Shown here one piece after another: positions 48,208 through 59,896 of a DNA stretch of 64,000 nucleotides. Below the pieces are notes generated by a model. The model did no database searches. It was not told the DNA's origin and worked only from the letters and a program-made list of their open reading frames with translations. The translations under genes were made by a program, and so were the position numbers. The stretch covers positions 930,001-994,000 of the forward strand of contig JAVJAP010000106.1 of assembly GCA_034770075.1 (NCBI GenBank), written 5' to 3'. How positions within the stretch are numbered: the stretch's first letter is position 1; every line of letters begins with the position of its first letter. The stretch comes from Aralia elata (taxonomy: Eukaryota; Streptophyta; Magnoliopsida; Apiales; Araliaceae).

Positions 48208-50012
48208 TGTTAGGTTTGTATATAGCGCAAACATGCAATCAAATTACATAAATAGTGCGGAAGCGCAATAAAACGGATTTTAAAAATTTTCATACAAACC
48301 ATCACCATGATCATCCATGTGCTCAATTATCAATTAAACGAAAGAGATAAAGTATGAGAATCATACCCTTGTAGAACCATGCTTTCACAGGTACGAGTTC
48401 ACCTCCAAATCCTTCGCATTCTCCTTGAATTCCACCGATTAAATTCCTTCCTTTGATCAACGTTAGCCACCCAAGTGTTTGGCCTCTAGAGGTGATCCAC
48501 CAAGGAATAATAGTTATTCAAGAAGATGGGTGTTGGCAAAACCCTAGTTTCTATCTCTATAGAAATTGTAAGTACTCTCTCTCTCTCCAATTCATATGGA
48601 AGAGTGTGTAACTGTCTAACCCTAAATCATGATAAGACTCCTCTTATTTATAGATATAGGGAACCCTCCTAAACTATTTAGGATTAGAGTTTTTATTTTA
48701 ATTAAACTCCTTTAATTAATTAAATTCCTAATCCAATTAGGAATTTATGAGAGAATACTTCTATTAATTAATTCCTAGTCTCTATTAGGAATTAAATAAT
48801 AGTAATTGTAATAATAATAAGACTCTTCTTATTAATTTATATTTAATATTTCCAAAATATTAAATAATAAATATTAAGCTATTTAATTTATTCTATCTCC
48901 ATAGATTAAATTAAATACACTTAACTTATTATTACAATTATGTCATTTACTTCTTAACCAAATATTTTCCTTTTGCAGTGTGACCCTTTAGGTTCTCCAT
49001 ATTAAACCGGTTGTGAATAAATCAATTAGAACAATTCTAATTTTATTTAAATAAATAAATTAAACTATTTAATTTATTTAAATAAATAATATTTATTCTA
49101 CAATAAGGGTAAGCCTCCTTAGCGATCAACGACTTTCCAAATAATATAGATTTCAACATTAATCATAAAAGAACCTTTCAGTGAATAGTTACCGTACAAT
49201 TCAATCCTTCTACCATACAATGTCCCAATTAAATATAAAACATGGATTTACTGTCAAGTCTTATTTTATTTAATTATATGTATTTCGATTCTCAAATGCA
49301 CAACTCTGATAATGCAAATTAAAAATTCCTTTCTAATTTCATTCTGCTTTGGCCAAAGACTTCTGAGTCGTCATTTATCGAATCACATAGGACATTCTCT
49401 CCTTTTATTAGAAGTGGTAGATTCTTTGTTGATCATTTACCTATCTCCATGTATAACTTATTATACCCAATCATACCCTTTGATATACCCTAAAGGTCTT
49501 AAGCGACATCTCAAAGTATAACTCATCATACACAAGATACTATGATGATCTCAAGTCCAAGGATCACTTGTACTACTATCACTAGAGGAATTCCTATTGA
49601 CTGGTGAGTAAAACTCCATTAGGTATTCCTTAGCGAGCCACGTTCAGTGAACTTATTCTCTAATAAGCACCTACATACTTGCTTTAGTGTCTCCACACAA
49701 ATAATTATGAGATCAATCATCCTCTTCATAAGAGCAAGCAACGTATGTACTAATCTATCCGGATTCACTAATCCCCTTTTTAGTAATCCATCGATTAGGA
49801 ACGAGTTTAGTTTGTGAGCTATCTAGAATTTAGATCTCATTAGCATGATCACCATCATGATTCTAAAAGCATTGCTCAAAACTATGGGTTTATCACATTC
49901 AGTATAACAGCATCATGTAGATAAAGTAAAATGCCTTTAACAAACGAATAAGATTACAAAGTATATGCTACATCATATCAAATATGATTGTCTTGTGTGC
50001 ATACTACTTTCA
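48208..50012 (-). repeat. copia C1 5' LTR, complete (1.8 kb)
   Basis: The plus-strand text starts TGTTAGGTTTG and ends TACTACTTTCA. It is complete and serves as reference for the two halves at 35537-36257 and 60645-61722. The five bases after it (GTCCT, 50013-50017) are the reverse complement of AGGAC at 61723-61727. The frame at 49312-49521 is not supported. Confidence 0.93.
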
Positions 50013-50597
50013 GTCCTATCCTATAGTTCCGATGTTTTCAAACGTAAGCGTACCCCACGGTATATATAAGAATAAATTATTATTCGAATAATACCTGGAA
50101 CTCCATCCCCGGCTGCTACCGTATCTTGAACCGTCATGTTGAAGGTCCTTGTGGTTGGTTTGTTGGTCAGAGTTGGATAAGTGGTCGCCAGCTTTCCGCC
50201 GCTTTTCCATGTGTTCGCACTTTTCCTATATGCCATTCTTATGAGATTTCGTATTACGAGTCCGGAACTGTTGCGTGTCTTGAACCATTGCTTACAGTCT
50301 GCTTACACCATGTCGTTTAGTGTTTCCTTGCGTTTGAGACTTCGTACGATAACGTGCCCACATGATTTTTCTTTCAAAAATCCTTTCATTAACGAGTTAT
50401 TTTAACCCATTTTCTATCTACTAATAGTCTTCATTATCTATCCTTTACACATACCAATACATATTTCTCATAAATCATTCATAACAAACATTTTTATTAT
50501 CTGGTTATACAAAACCTTAAATTATTATCTTATTCTTCATATTCCTTTATACCGCACGGTATCATAATATTATGAAACAAAATTCAAAACTTAAACC

Positions 50598-50718
50598 AAT
50601 TCAGCTTGCCGGATTACCCAATCCAGCTTACTGGATTGTCTATTTCAACTTGCTGGATTCATGAATTTGGCTTGCTGAATTACCCAATTCAGCTGGCTGG
50701 ATTCCCAAATTCAGCTTG
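50598..50718. repeat. tandem palindromic unit of about 24 bp, about 6 copies
   Basis: Units such as AATCCAG-CTTA-CTGGATT (50620-50637, perfect 7-bp stem) and AATTCAGCTGGCTGGATT follow each other. The unit sequence varies, but the two arms keep pairing in most copies. Confidence 0.8.
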
Positions 50719-51007
50719 AGAATTACAATTTATCAGTTGATCAATATATTAGCAAAATCCTTAAAGTTTATTTACCAAAACAAACATATAACCATACCAT
50801 TTCATTCATATTCATAATCTTTTAAACAGTACCAAGTACTTTTCATTACACAACATGTTGTTATAACCATTTACTATCCTTTAATGACAACTAAAGTCGT
50901 GATTAGTACATTACACACACATTATATCATATATAATCCTAAAACACTTATCCTATTTATTCCCTACACCGTTCTTAGATCCTGGGCAAACCTTTGCTTG
51001 GTGACCT

Positions 51008-51012
51008 ACTAT
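51008..51012. repeat. target site duplication ACTAT of S2
   Basis: ACTAT precedes TGTGATATCCCG at 51013 and recurs at 54171-54175 after GTCGTTACA. Removing S2 rejoins the second zinc knuckle of G4 (CFVCGI plus VGHQAKVC). Confidence 0.93.
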
Positions 51013-52035
51013 TGTGATATCCCGAGTTTTTAGAAATTATTTTCTAAATGTAAAATGAGAATTTAATAAATAAAAATTCTTATTATGTGATTTAGTTGAT
51101 AAATTTAATATTTAATAGTAATTTAACTATTAAATAAATGATTTAAATTAATGAAATAAGGAATTTGAGAAGGTTGATTAATTAATATTAATTAACTAAG
51201 GATGAGATGAAAATTATATGATGAATTAAATTTCATGTACGAGTTAATTAATTCTCTTAATTAAAATTAGAGAATTAATATACGCATTTTGTTTTAATAA
51301 AAATGAGGGGGTTAATTAAGCTCATCTTAATAATATATTATATATAAATATAATATATTATTGTGTAGACTTAATAAATAATATTATGCCAAGTTGATAT
51401 AATAAAATATCAACTGAGGTTCAATCAATATGTAAAATATATGTCGGAACTAAATTAGTAAATTAAGTTGATATTTGAATAATGAACAGATATATTAAAT
51501 AAATATATTTAAGGTATAAATAAATTGTTTGAAAACAATTTATGGAAGGAATGAACAAATTAAAGTTAATTATACAATATTAATTGTATAAATTAAATGA
51601 ATTATTTAAAATATTTAATGAATTAAAAATTAGTGAATATACTCATTTTTAATGTTGTTATGATCTCTACATGCATAACAACTTGCTCGGTCATATGTGA
51701 TGAGATTTGTAGTATCCTCCATAATGTAATATATCACAACATATCAACTTGCACCACGTGCCTGCAAAATAAAAAAATAAAAAGTAATAAAATAATAAAA
51801 TAAATAAAATAAAATAAAATAATAATAATAATGATGAATGAGTAACTTTTTGACCATTTCCCAACCGGGAATAATGGCTTTTGTCTAGTAATGAAATCAT
51901 GGTCATTTTATTTTACTAATACAGTCATGTTCCTACAATATTGTATTAATTAATGATGGGAAAGAAGTGTGGAAATGAGCTGTTTTGCATACTAAGGCAC
52001 ACAGTTTTTAAATTTCTGCCGACAAGTCATGCGAG

Positions 52036-52073
<38 letters not shown>

Positions 52074-54170
52074 AATTATTTTACAGTCCTTTTTGGGAGA
52101 GAGAGAGACATTTATAATACAGATAAGACTAGAAAAAGAAAACGGGGATATATTCCGATGGAAAGAAACCCTCTCTGCTTCTTTTTCTTGCTAACACAAT
52201 TGCATGTCAAACTGATATCTTTCTTTGTAAATTAATTTGTTCGTTTCACTCCACATGCTCGTTTGAACGGTAACATACATATACATATAAATTATAGAGA
52301 GAGAAAATAAATGTCTAGAGATTGAAAGTGAAAAGGATTGAGTTATGCCCAGCTGTGGGGTGGCTTCTAGTTCGCTCATGCAAGAAGGATGTTTTATGAC
52401 TAGCCATGGATGCCGGCGAACCTTCCGATCGGTGACAGCAGCGGCAAGCAACAACGGGTCGGCAAGCAACAGCGGGTCGGTAAGCCAATTGGCATGAGTA
52501 TTGCATGGAGGGCATACACGTAAAAGCATCTTCCCTCTGCTCTCTATCACATGCATCTCTCTCTAGGAACTTAGTGTAGAGATAGAAATATATATGTATA
52601 TACATTATTCATGGTGGAAGTTATGGGTTTGTCAAGATAAAAACTTCAAGCTATGCAACTGATTTTAATATATAACTTGATATCCTAGAAAGGGAAATTA
52701 AAAAAAAAAGTATGTGATCAAAAAGGATCGGAATGATGAATAATGTTATTAGGAGTGGGATGAATACATGGAAAGCCATATGACTTATATTTAAAATTAT
52801 ATAAGTTATATATGCTTAGGAAAGTATTTTGTAAAGTAAATTAGTTTGTGAAAAGAGAAAATTTATATGTTGTAGGAATGTTAAATGGGTTCTTATGAAA
52901 GGAAATAGCATCGAAAATGAATGAGAAAGTTCAACACTGGAAGTTAATATGGATTAAACTATTGAATGAAAATATACGAAATTAATGTTATTTGAAGGAT
53001 TGCAGGCATTGCATGCTTGGTTAATGTTAAAAGAATATTAATATTATTTAACTATAATATTAATATATATAAATGATGAGTATTTTAAGTATATTGATAT
53101 TATTTAATTATAATATTAGTATATAAGTGATGAGTAATTTGAGTATATTAATATTATTTAATTCTAATATTAATATATAAGCGATGAGTATTTTAAGTAT
53201 ATTAATATTATTTAATTCTAATATTAATGATGGGTATTTTAAATATATTAATGTTATTTAAGTATAATATTAATATATAATTGATGAATATTTTAAGTAT
53301 ATTAATATTATTTAATTATAATATTAATATATAAGTGAGGATTATTGTAAGTATATTAATATTATTTAATTATAATATTAATATGTTAGTGATGATTATT
53401 TTAAGTGTATTAATATTATATAAATATAATATTAATATTTAAGCATAATATTTAACGTGCTTAATTGATAAATATTATTTCATTAAATTAGGTTGTCAAT
53501 CGAAGGAAGAAAACGAAATATTCGATGTTAATAATTTAGGCGATGATCTACGGACTGAGGTAAGTTTTTCAGAACTTGCTCTTATGTGTAAAATGTCATT
53601 ATATGTTAATGCGTTGTTTTATTATAACATGCTATGAACTGTTGAATTAATTGTTATGTTCATTTGAATTGTTCAATTTGAACTTTATACTGTGCAATGA
53701 AAAACACGATGATATGTGATTTACGTGTTAATATGCTTACATGTATAACTATCATACATGGAAATATTGTGAAGCATGCATGATATATGATTTATGTGTT
53801 ATGTGTAACTGTTAAACTTGCGGGCAACGTAGTTGCTCACCCACATCACAAACAGATTTTTTTGCAGTTATTGTGGAAGGACCTAGCTGGTCAGAAGAAG
53901 ATGATTGAAGAGAAAATATTAAAAGAAGAATTAAAATATATGTCGCGACATTGCATTATTTTAATGTTTCACTATTATTTACAAGTTGAGGTATTGTATA
54001 CTCTGATTTAGAATTATTTGCACGATTAAAGGTTAGAAAACCTGGGATTAGACTGAGATGTATTGTAGTATTATAAAGATTACATTTATGTTGTAAGACT
54101 TGTATTGTTTATGTTGTATCATGACGAACCGGACCCGAGGTTAAGGTGACCCGGATTTGGGGTCGTTACA
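51013..54170 (+). mobile_element. S2: solo LTR of the L2 family
   Basis: The 3158-bp unit has termini TGTGATATCCCG and GGGGTCGTTACA and 5-bp duplications, with no internal region. It resembles the L2 LTR (40687). It holds a TA tract (52039-52070), a tandem repeat (53030-53460), and the hairpin GGGCAAC-GTA-GTTGCTC (53822-53838). Frames at 52191-52605 and 53787-54011 have no support as genes. Confidence 0.9.
53030..53460. repeat. AT-rich tandem repeat, about 55-bp unit, about 7 copies
   Basis: The phrase GATGAGTATTTTAAGTATAT and variants recur near 53077, 53136, 53187, 53230, 53287, 53341 and 53395, with TAATATTATTTAATTATAAT between. The unit is different from that of the G1 LTR. Confidence 0.85.
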
Positions 54171-54654
54171 ACTATTCCACATACAAAACATACGCATTGC
54201 TTTGGTTCGGGACAATAAAAAGAGACATGTCCTTCACGTCCACAATTATAGCACACATTCTGTCCTTTCATGCATACACCTTCATGTTTCCTATTTCAAT
54301 TTGCACACCTTAATACTTTCTTAAAGTTTCCTTGGTCAGAATTTTCGATGTCACAATCATTTATCTTTCTTTTTCCTTTCTTGCTTGGAGTTGCAGACGA
54401 TTTACTGCATTTAGCTTCCATTACATCAATTTGGCTTTTCAGCTTATCTTGTTCTTCCATTATTTTTATTAACGCTTTTCGTATTTGACTATTTAACACC
54501 CTTTCCATTTCCAATAACTTTTTCAGACATAACACCCTATCCCTTAGATCCTGCACTTCCGTTGATGACTGGTCAGCTCTAACTTCAGTGTCCGAATCAC
54601 TATCTGTCAGCACCACCGTTTCTAGTTCTGGTTCTATGTTTTCTAAAATGATTA
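54171..54654 (-). pseudogene. gypsy G4 extra ORF (acidic / coiled-coil / basic) joined to zinc knuckles
   Basis: On the minus strand a frame without a clear Met starts in acidic sequence (NIEPELETVV, DSDSDTE; about 54640-54580), passes through a coiled coil (LRDRVLCLKKLLEMERVL onward to about 54420) and a basic block (KKGKRK, about 54360), and reads on to 54296. About 30 bases later comes the first zinc knuckle (CMKGQNVCYNCGREGH). The large Retrotrans_gag core found in G1 and G3 is absent, so the extra ORF and the knuckles have been brought close together, by deletion or by design. The next knuckle is split by S2. Confidence 0.72.
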
Positions 54655-54804
54655 CCGTTTCTAGTTAGTTTTTATTTCTTTTTACGATGAATTCCCTTAA
54701 TTCATCTCCTTTAAACTCTATTTGAGTTATTTATTTTTCAATGCTTCTATCTAGCTTAAGGTTATAGCCTAAGGTAATCCCCCACCTAAGGTTTCTAAAC
54801 TATA

Positions 54805-54816
54805 GCTTTGATACCA
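54805..54816 (-). other. primer binding site of G4
   Basis: The minus strand reads TGGTATCAAAGC, one base different from the initiator tRNA-Met site of the other elements, 3 bases after the LTR terminus. Confidence 0.85.
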
Positions 54817-54819
54817 ACC

Positions 54820-55788
54820 TGTGGCGCCCCCAAATCCGGGTACTTGAAACCCGTACTTGGTGCATCACGATACCATTTCTTTGAGCTGTTTAATATATTA
54901 CAAACTTAATATTTATATCAGAGTTGTCTATTCCCTAGGTATGGCAACCTTTAATTACATTCTTTACATGTTATATAATATATATGATCACAATACAAAA
55001 AACTAATCATTACAGATAACACCTTGAAACCTAATCCTTGAGCTTTCCTTTGCCCTTGTCTTTGCCAGAGCCTTCTGGTCGATCACACTTAGCTGAAAAC
55101 ATTTAAGTCAAAGTAAGAATGAGCATTCAATTGCTCAGCAAGTAATAACAATTATAATAATGCGCTGAAGAAGTAAATGTTTTCTTTGAGGACTACTTTT
55201 ACCACGAATCAAAGGTGGTGAAGTCATTTGAAACCATTCTTAACAACATATCAAATCATTTTAAGATTTTTAAAATAACTGAGTGACTTTTGAATACTAA
55301 GTGGTCACAGACCATGAACTATTATTTTTCATTTTTTTGAAAAGGTTTAAACAGAAATTCATCTGTAAACCGTCCGGTCTTACGGACACGGAGGATGATC
55401 AGTCCCGTTGTGCCCTGTATTGATCAACACTATATAATACATCACCGCCATTGGCGCATAAAATTTTCATCACCGCTTTTAGCGCATAAAATTTCCCATT
55501 TAAGGTTGTTCATACTCAGTTTGGAGTCCTAACTAAAACAATTAAGTTGGACCACTTTATCATAACCAATAACATTCGACAAATACTTTTCAAATCGTGT
55601 TTAGTTGGGACAAATAGCTTAGACAATCTTTAAACTAAGTATACATACTGAAATTTAATAATATGTATCGGAACTTATCAACGAATTTTGAATTCAAGGG
55701 TAATTGATAATGTACAATAGCTCATACAAGTGGGGACACTTGCATAACAAAACTTAAAATACAAATTTTCAATATGAGTCATAGCAAT
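54820..55788 (-). repeat. G4 5' LTR, end part, minus strand
   Basis: On the minus strand it ends GGATTTGGGGGCGCCACA, much like the G1 LTR. It holds the hairpin TGAGCA-TTCAAT-TGCTCA (55120-55137) and a stretch around 55360-55450 (TCTGTAAACCGTC, GTATTGATCAACAC) that resembles the reverse complement of 39990-40090 in the L2 internal region. Its start is cut off by N1 at 55789. Confidence 0.8.
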
Positions 55789-57085
55789 TGATGAGTGGGT
55801 TTTATACCTATGAATTAGGTATTGTTGAGCTTAATTATTGTTATTTTTAAGTGTTTTTAGTATTATTTTATTTGTTTTTGTATTTATTTGTTGGAGGGGC
55901 ATAGAAGTCATTTGGTGAAGAAAAGAATTAAAAAGGATTAAAAATTGGTCTGAGTGGCATTTTTATAAATATGTGGTCCTGGTCAAGCACCTAGGCGCTT
56001 GGATTTGAACTAGGTTGAGCGCCTAGAGGTGCTCTAGTGCAGAATGAGAAGGTTTTGTGCGGCTGTGAGGAAAAATTGAAGCCAAATAGGAATCTGAATG
56101 AGGATTTTATTAATATGCAAGGGAGAAGACTTCAGAACATAACGCAACAAGAGATTTTGCAGAGAAAACAACAAGGAGAACACGAAAGAGATTTGCAGAA
56201 CTTGAAGATCAGGACAGAGATTGGGAGCGGCTTTATAGTTTCTTCTATCCCTTTCTTTTATCTTTAATTTTGTAATCTTTGGGATGTTTTTATTTATTAT
56301 CTGGATGATGTTTTCCTTTATCGTTATGAACTAAACTTTCAATTAAGATTGCAACGGAACTTAGTATGTAATTTAGATTGATGCTTTCTATTTAGTTTAA
56401 GTTAATTACTCTTGAATCATTTATCATATGTTGTGTTTATTAATTAATTGTCTGATCAACAATTACCGGGATAATTTATACAAAATTGGAAGATGGAGTA
56501 TAGGTTTAGATCTGGGATATGATAGTATCTGTTCATCTAATCTGAGTAAGGTTAATATGATTAGCATATAGGATAGGAATATACCTATATGCCTTTTGTA
56601 GCCATTCAAAGAATCTGTGCTTGAAACCCTAATTAACATAATTCATATAGGAATATAGTAGGTTAATTAGTTAGGGTGTTCCTTGTAATTATGTTGCTTA
56701 ATTGCTGGATTTATAAGGATTTGTTCATTTATTTATCGAAAGAAGCGTTTGAATATTATACAGAATTCTTGGTTAGTGATTAAATGTAATTAATTAATTA
56801 AATAGGAAGTGTATTAGTTTAAATGAAATACTAAGGGAAGTTGTAATCTTAAACTATCATCTCTGCATTTTTTCTTGCGATTTCATAATTCAGTAGTTAA
56901 TTTTGTTAATTTAGTTTTCAAAATCACATATATTATTTGTAGTTTAAATAGGATTAATTGAGTTAGAATTAGTAATTGATAAATATTAACATATTTTCTC
57001 GTGGGGACGATACTCTACTTACTCTTTATTACTTGTTGACCATGTATACTTGCGTGTAAATTGTCAATACTTATTTTGGACAACA
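55789..57085 (+). repeat. N1 5' LTR
   Basis: It starts TGATGAGTGGG and ends GGACAACA, 6 bases before the primer site. It carries a GC-rich palindrome pair near 55988-56036. The frame at 56037-56267 is LTR sequence, shared in broken form with the second copy, and is not supported as a gene. Confidence 0.88.
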
Positions 57086-57091
57086 AGTTTT

Positions 57092-57109
57092 TGGCGCCGT
57101 TGCTGGGAA
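57092..57109 (+). other. primer binding site of N1 (tRNA-Asp type)
   Basis: TGGCGCCGTTGCTGGGAA is complementary to the 3' end of plant tRNA-Asp apart from one or two bases. This primer is typical of Athila and several Tat-type elements. Confidence 0.87.
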
Positions 57110-57351
57110 AATTATTTTAATATTTTATCATTATTAATTTTGATAAAGTTAATCTTAATTTAAACGTTTTTTTCTTTCTTTCTTTCTATCTTACTTCCTT
57201 TTCAGGTACCATGATTGCGTTTAATTATTAATGGTCATGTGAGAGAATGACACAACCAAGGGCGACAATGATAACTGACATTGATGCATCTACAACATTA
57301 TCAGCCCAGACAACAGCGCTTTCAAGTACAATTGACGCTTTTGGGAGTTAG

Positions 57352-58074
57352 TCCACTCAAAATGCCTACTATCAACAGCAGCCCAGTACCAACCCAAATC
57401 TCTATCATCCAGGTTGGCAGGATCACCAACACATTTCATGGAGCTATGATAATCAGGATCAATTCTATACTCTAAGTCCATCATACCCACCAGAATTCTT
57501 GTATCCACCTCCACCACAGCAAGAGCTGATGAATTTTGAGGAACACCTTACCAATTTCATAGAGCAGTATGAGATGACGATAAACAATCAACAAGTGGCG
57601 CTTCGAAATCTTGAGAATCAAGTAGAACAGCTGGCCAATGCACTTAAAAATCGTCCTCTCAATACTTTGCTAAGCGATACGGAGTTAAATCCAAGAAGAG
57701 AAAGCGTGGAGCATGACAATGCAATTCGATGTCGGAATGGTGAAGAGCTACGTGAGGCTGGGGGAGGAAAACTAAAAAGGTTACACGATGATGTGGAAGA
57801 TATTAATGAAGCTGAAAAGAAAAGGGTCATGAACGGGCCACAGGAAGAAGAGGTTACATTCAAGGTAATCAAGCTTCTATATGATCGTGAGAAGTGCTTC
57901 TGGATTGATGTGGTTAAGGATGCAGGAAAAGTTGAATTCAATGATGAGAACTATTTTCTACCAATAGATGAAGATAAGTTTGGGGGTTTTCAAACGTACA
58001 ATGATGCCAAAGAATTCAAAGAAAAGACTAAGAGGGGGCATGCAATGATAATTTTTGTGATTGAACCAGATTGA
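57352..58074 (+). CDS. Gag C-terminal fragment with an unrelated tail (about 240 aa, N1)
   Basis: The frame opens after a TAG at 57349. Its first part has NPNLYHPGWQDHQHISWS and then LRNLENQVEQLANALKNRP and NPRRE, which are the hallmarks of Athila/Tat Gag before its zinc knuckle. After AIRCRNGE it departs from Gag: it runs LREAGGGKLKR, a Glu/Asp-rich segment and FWIDVVKDAGKVEF to the stop at 58074. I do not recognise that part. It has no zinc knuckle. The frame is open over 240 codons in a small non-autonomous element, so it may have been kept, but the absence of an upstream Met in frame leaves its start unclear. Confidence 0.6.
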   Translation, partial: STQNAYYQQQPSTNPNLYHPGWQDHQHISWSYDNQDQFYTLSPSYPPEFLYPPPPQQELMNFEEHLTNFIEQYEMTINNQQVALRNLENQVEQLANALKNRPLNTLLSDTELNPRRESVEHDNAIRCRNGEELREAGGGKLKRLHDDVEDINEAEKKRVMNGPQEEEVTFKVIKLLYDREKCFWIDVVKDAGKVEFNDENYFLPIDEDKFGGFQTYNDAKEFKEKTKRGHAMIIFVIEPD

Positions 58075-59896
58075 GAGAAAATGAAGTAGTCGGGCTGAGG
58101 ACGTTAAACTAAGCGCTGACTGGGAGGCAACCCAGAATTTATTTTTATTCATTTTATTTTTAGTTCATTTAGTTATTAAATATTTATTTTTCTTTAGCTT
58201 AGGATTTTGTATTAAGTTATTATCTCCTTGTGCTTTAAAATTAATCATTGGATTTTTAGGTTGCAGGTTGGTAGCATAAAGGAAGCTAGAATTTGGCTAA
58301 GTATCAGGCGCTCATCACAGGCATATTCCAAGCGTCTAGGCGCTCCAGCCAAAACTTAAAAATAAATTGAGCCCTAGTTCAAAAAATTGCAACACAAACC
58401 CAACTTTTCTCTCTCCTAATTCAACCAAACCTCCCTTCCACTCCTTCATAACCCCACGACATCTTTTATTGCCCTCTTCTAATCCAAACTAAAATAATTT
58501 CTCCCACCCACAATTAATAAGAAATAAATTCAACTATCAGATTGGGGTTGAATCAAGTTTGGGGGACATTCTCAATAGGGCTTCACAAGGGTGTTTTTAA
58601 CTTCGTATTCCAACTGCTTGAAAAATTGCCACAACGAGGTTCTTTACCAATTGGGGTCCTTTTCAATTCCTACCACCACTAGACTTAGACCCTGATGATG
58701 ACGAGGAGGCTGATGCAGATAATGATGACGTGGAGTAAGACGTCTGTCAGGGAAGTCCTTAGTTCTTAATTTCTCTATGTTATACACAATGAGGACATTG
58801 TGTCATTTAAGTTTTTGTTGGATTATGTGTATATAGATTAGGCTCATATTCATGTGTAGATAATTTTAAATCATGTTTGATTCTGTTTCATTAAATTATG
58901 CATGTTGCTTGTAGTTGCATTAGTAGTTGCATGTTAAGTGTTTAGGTTGTGTTATGCATCTAGTTTCATGAATTAAGCATAAATTGATATAGTGTATAAT
59001 GTGGCCAATGATAAGATTGGATTGATGGTTTTGACTTAAGAAGAATTGAAAACTAATGCTTAGTGATGGTTTTGACTATAAAGTGAGAGTAACTTGTCTG
59101 AAACTCATGTTAATCAAGAAAAACACATAATCAATTGTTTTGATCAATTTAATTCAAATTGTTATATAATTTTCTTCTAATGGGAAAATTTGGGTTAAAA
59201 CTTGATAATATCGGTGAAATGCCCATTAAAGCAAAAGCAAGCAGTGATCTAAGTTTGGGGGATCTAGGGGTGTAAGTATGTTTAAAAAAAAGAGCTGAAA
59301 ATTTTTAACCTTTCCCAATTAAAGAATGGATCATGTGGTGGGTTGAGATGGAGTGTAAAACGCATTCACTCATAAACACATTCAACAAGAAGGAGCGTAA
59401 AACGCACTCGTTCAATGGAAAGTGAGATGGAGCGTAAAACGCACTCACTAAAAAGGAAAATAATTTGTTTGAATTCCTAGAGAAGGTTTTAAAAAGGATT
59501 TAAATGTTTTAAATAACCTTGTGATTGCTTAGGGACCCCTACACTTATGATTACTTTAATCAGCTGAATTGGATGTGTTCACGGGTTGAATTGAGTTAAA
59601 ATTGAAAGTTTTCCTCTAAGAAGTTAATTATGTGATTGATTTGTGTTGTGATTGATTATAATGGTTGATATACACACACGCACAATATGGGTGATGACAG
59701 GTGTAACTTAACTAATTTGTTAAAGTTAAAAACTTTGCATTAATTAGATGTTCTGTTTAAGTATTGTATGATATCTTTGGGGCCTAGTGTTGGATACTAT
59801 GTTGGTTGATTGTTTAATTCGTAGGCATGATAGTTAGTTTGCATTTGCATCATTGCATTGCTTGGGGACAAGCAATTGGTCAAGTTTAGGGGTATT
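58075..59896 (+). other. N1 internal 3' region, mostly non-coding
   Basis: Just after the frame stands GCGCTGACTGGGAGGCAACC, a phrase I associate with Athila/Tat elements near the ends of their ORFs. Then come GCGTCTAGGCGC (near 58338), a short acidic coding remnant ending at 58739, three copies of a GGAGYGTAAAACGCAYTC motif (59349-59448) and the polypurine tract (about 59879-59896). Nothing else is recognised. Confidence 0.65.

Larger units (their letters stand above)
50018..51012 (-). pseudogene. gag: gypsy G4, end of gag to start of protease region, minus strand
   Basis: On the minus strand, from 51012 downward, GHQAKVCPGS completes the second CCHC knuckle of G4, whose first half is at 54171. 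A non-coding stretch of about 600 bases follows, with a palindromic repeat (50598-50718). Then comes TRTFNMTVQDT (about 50110-50145), the conserved start of the protease region, as in G1 (2857-2880). It stops at the copia insertion. No pol is seen on the other side (61728 on), so this element lost pol before the copia insertion, or is a non-autonomous gag-only form. Confidence 0.75.

Noticed and set aside
52191..52605. 121-aa and 96-aa minus frames in S2
   Set aside because: They lie inside a solo LTR, overlap in two frames and contain short direct repeats (CGGGTCGGCAAGCAAC-like).
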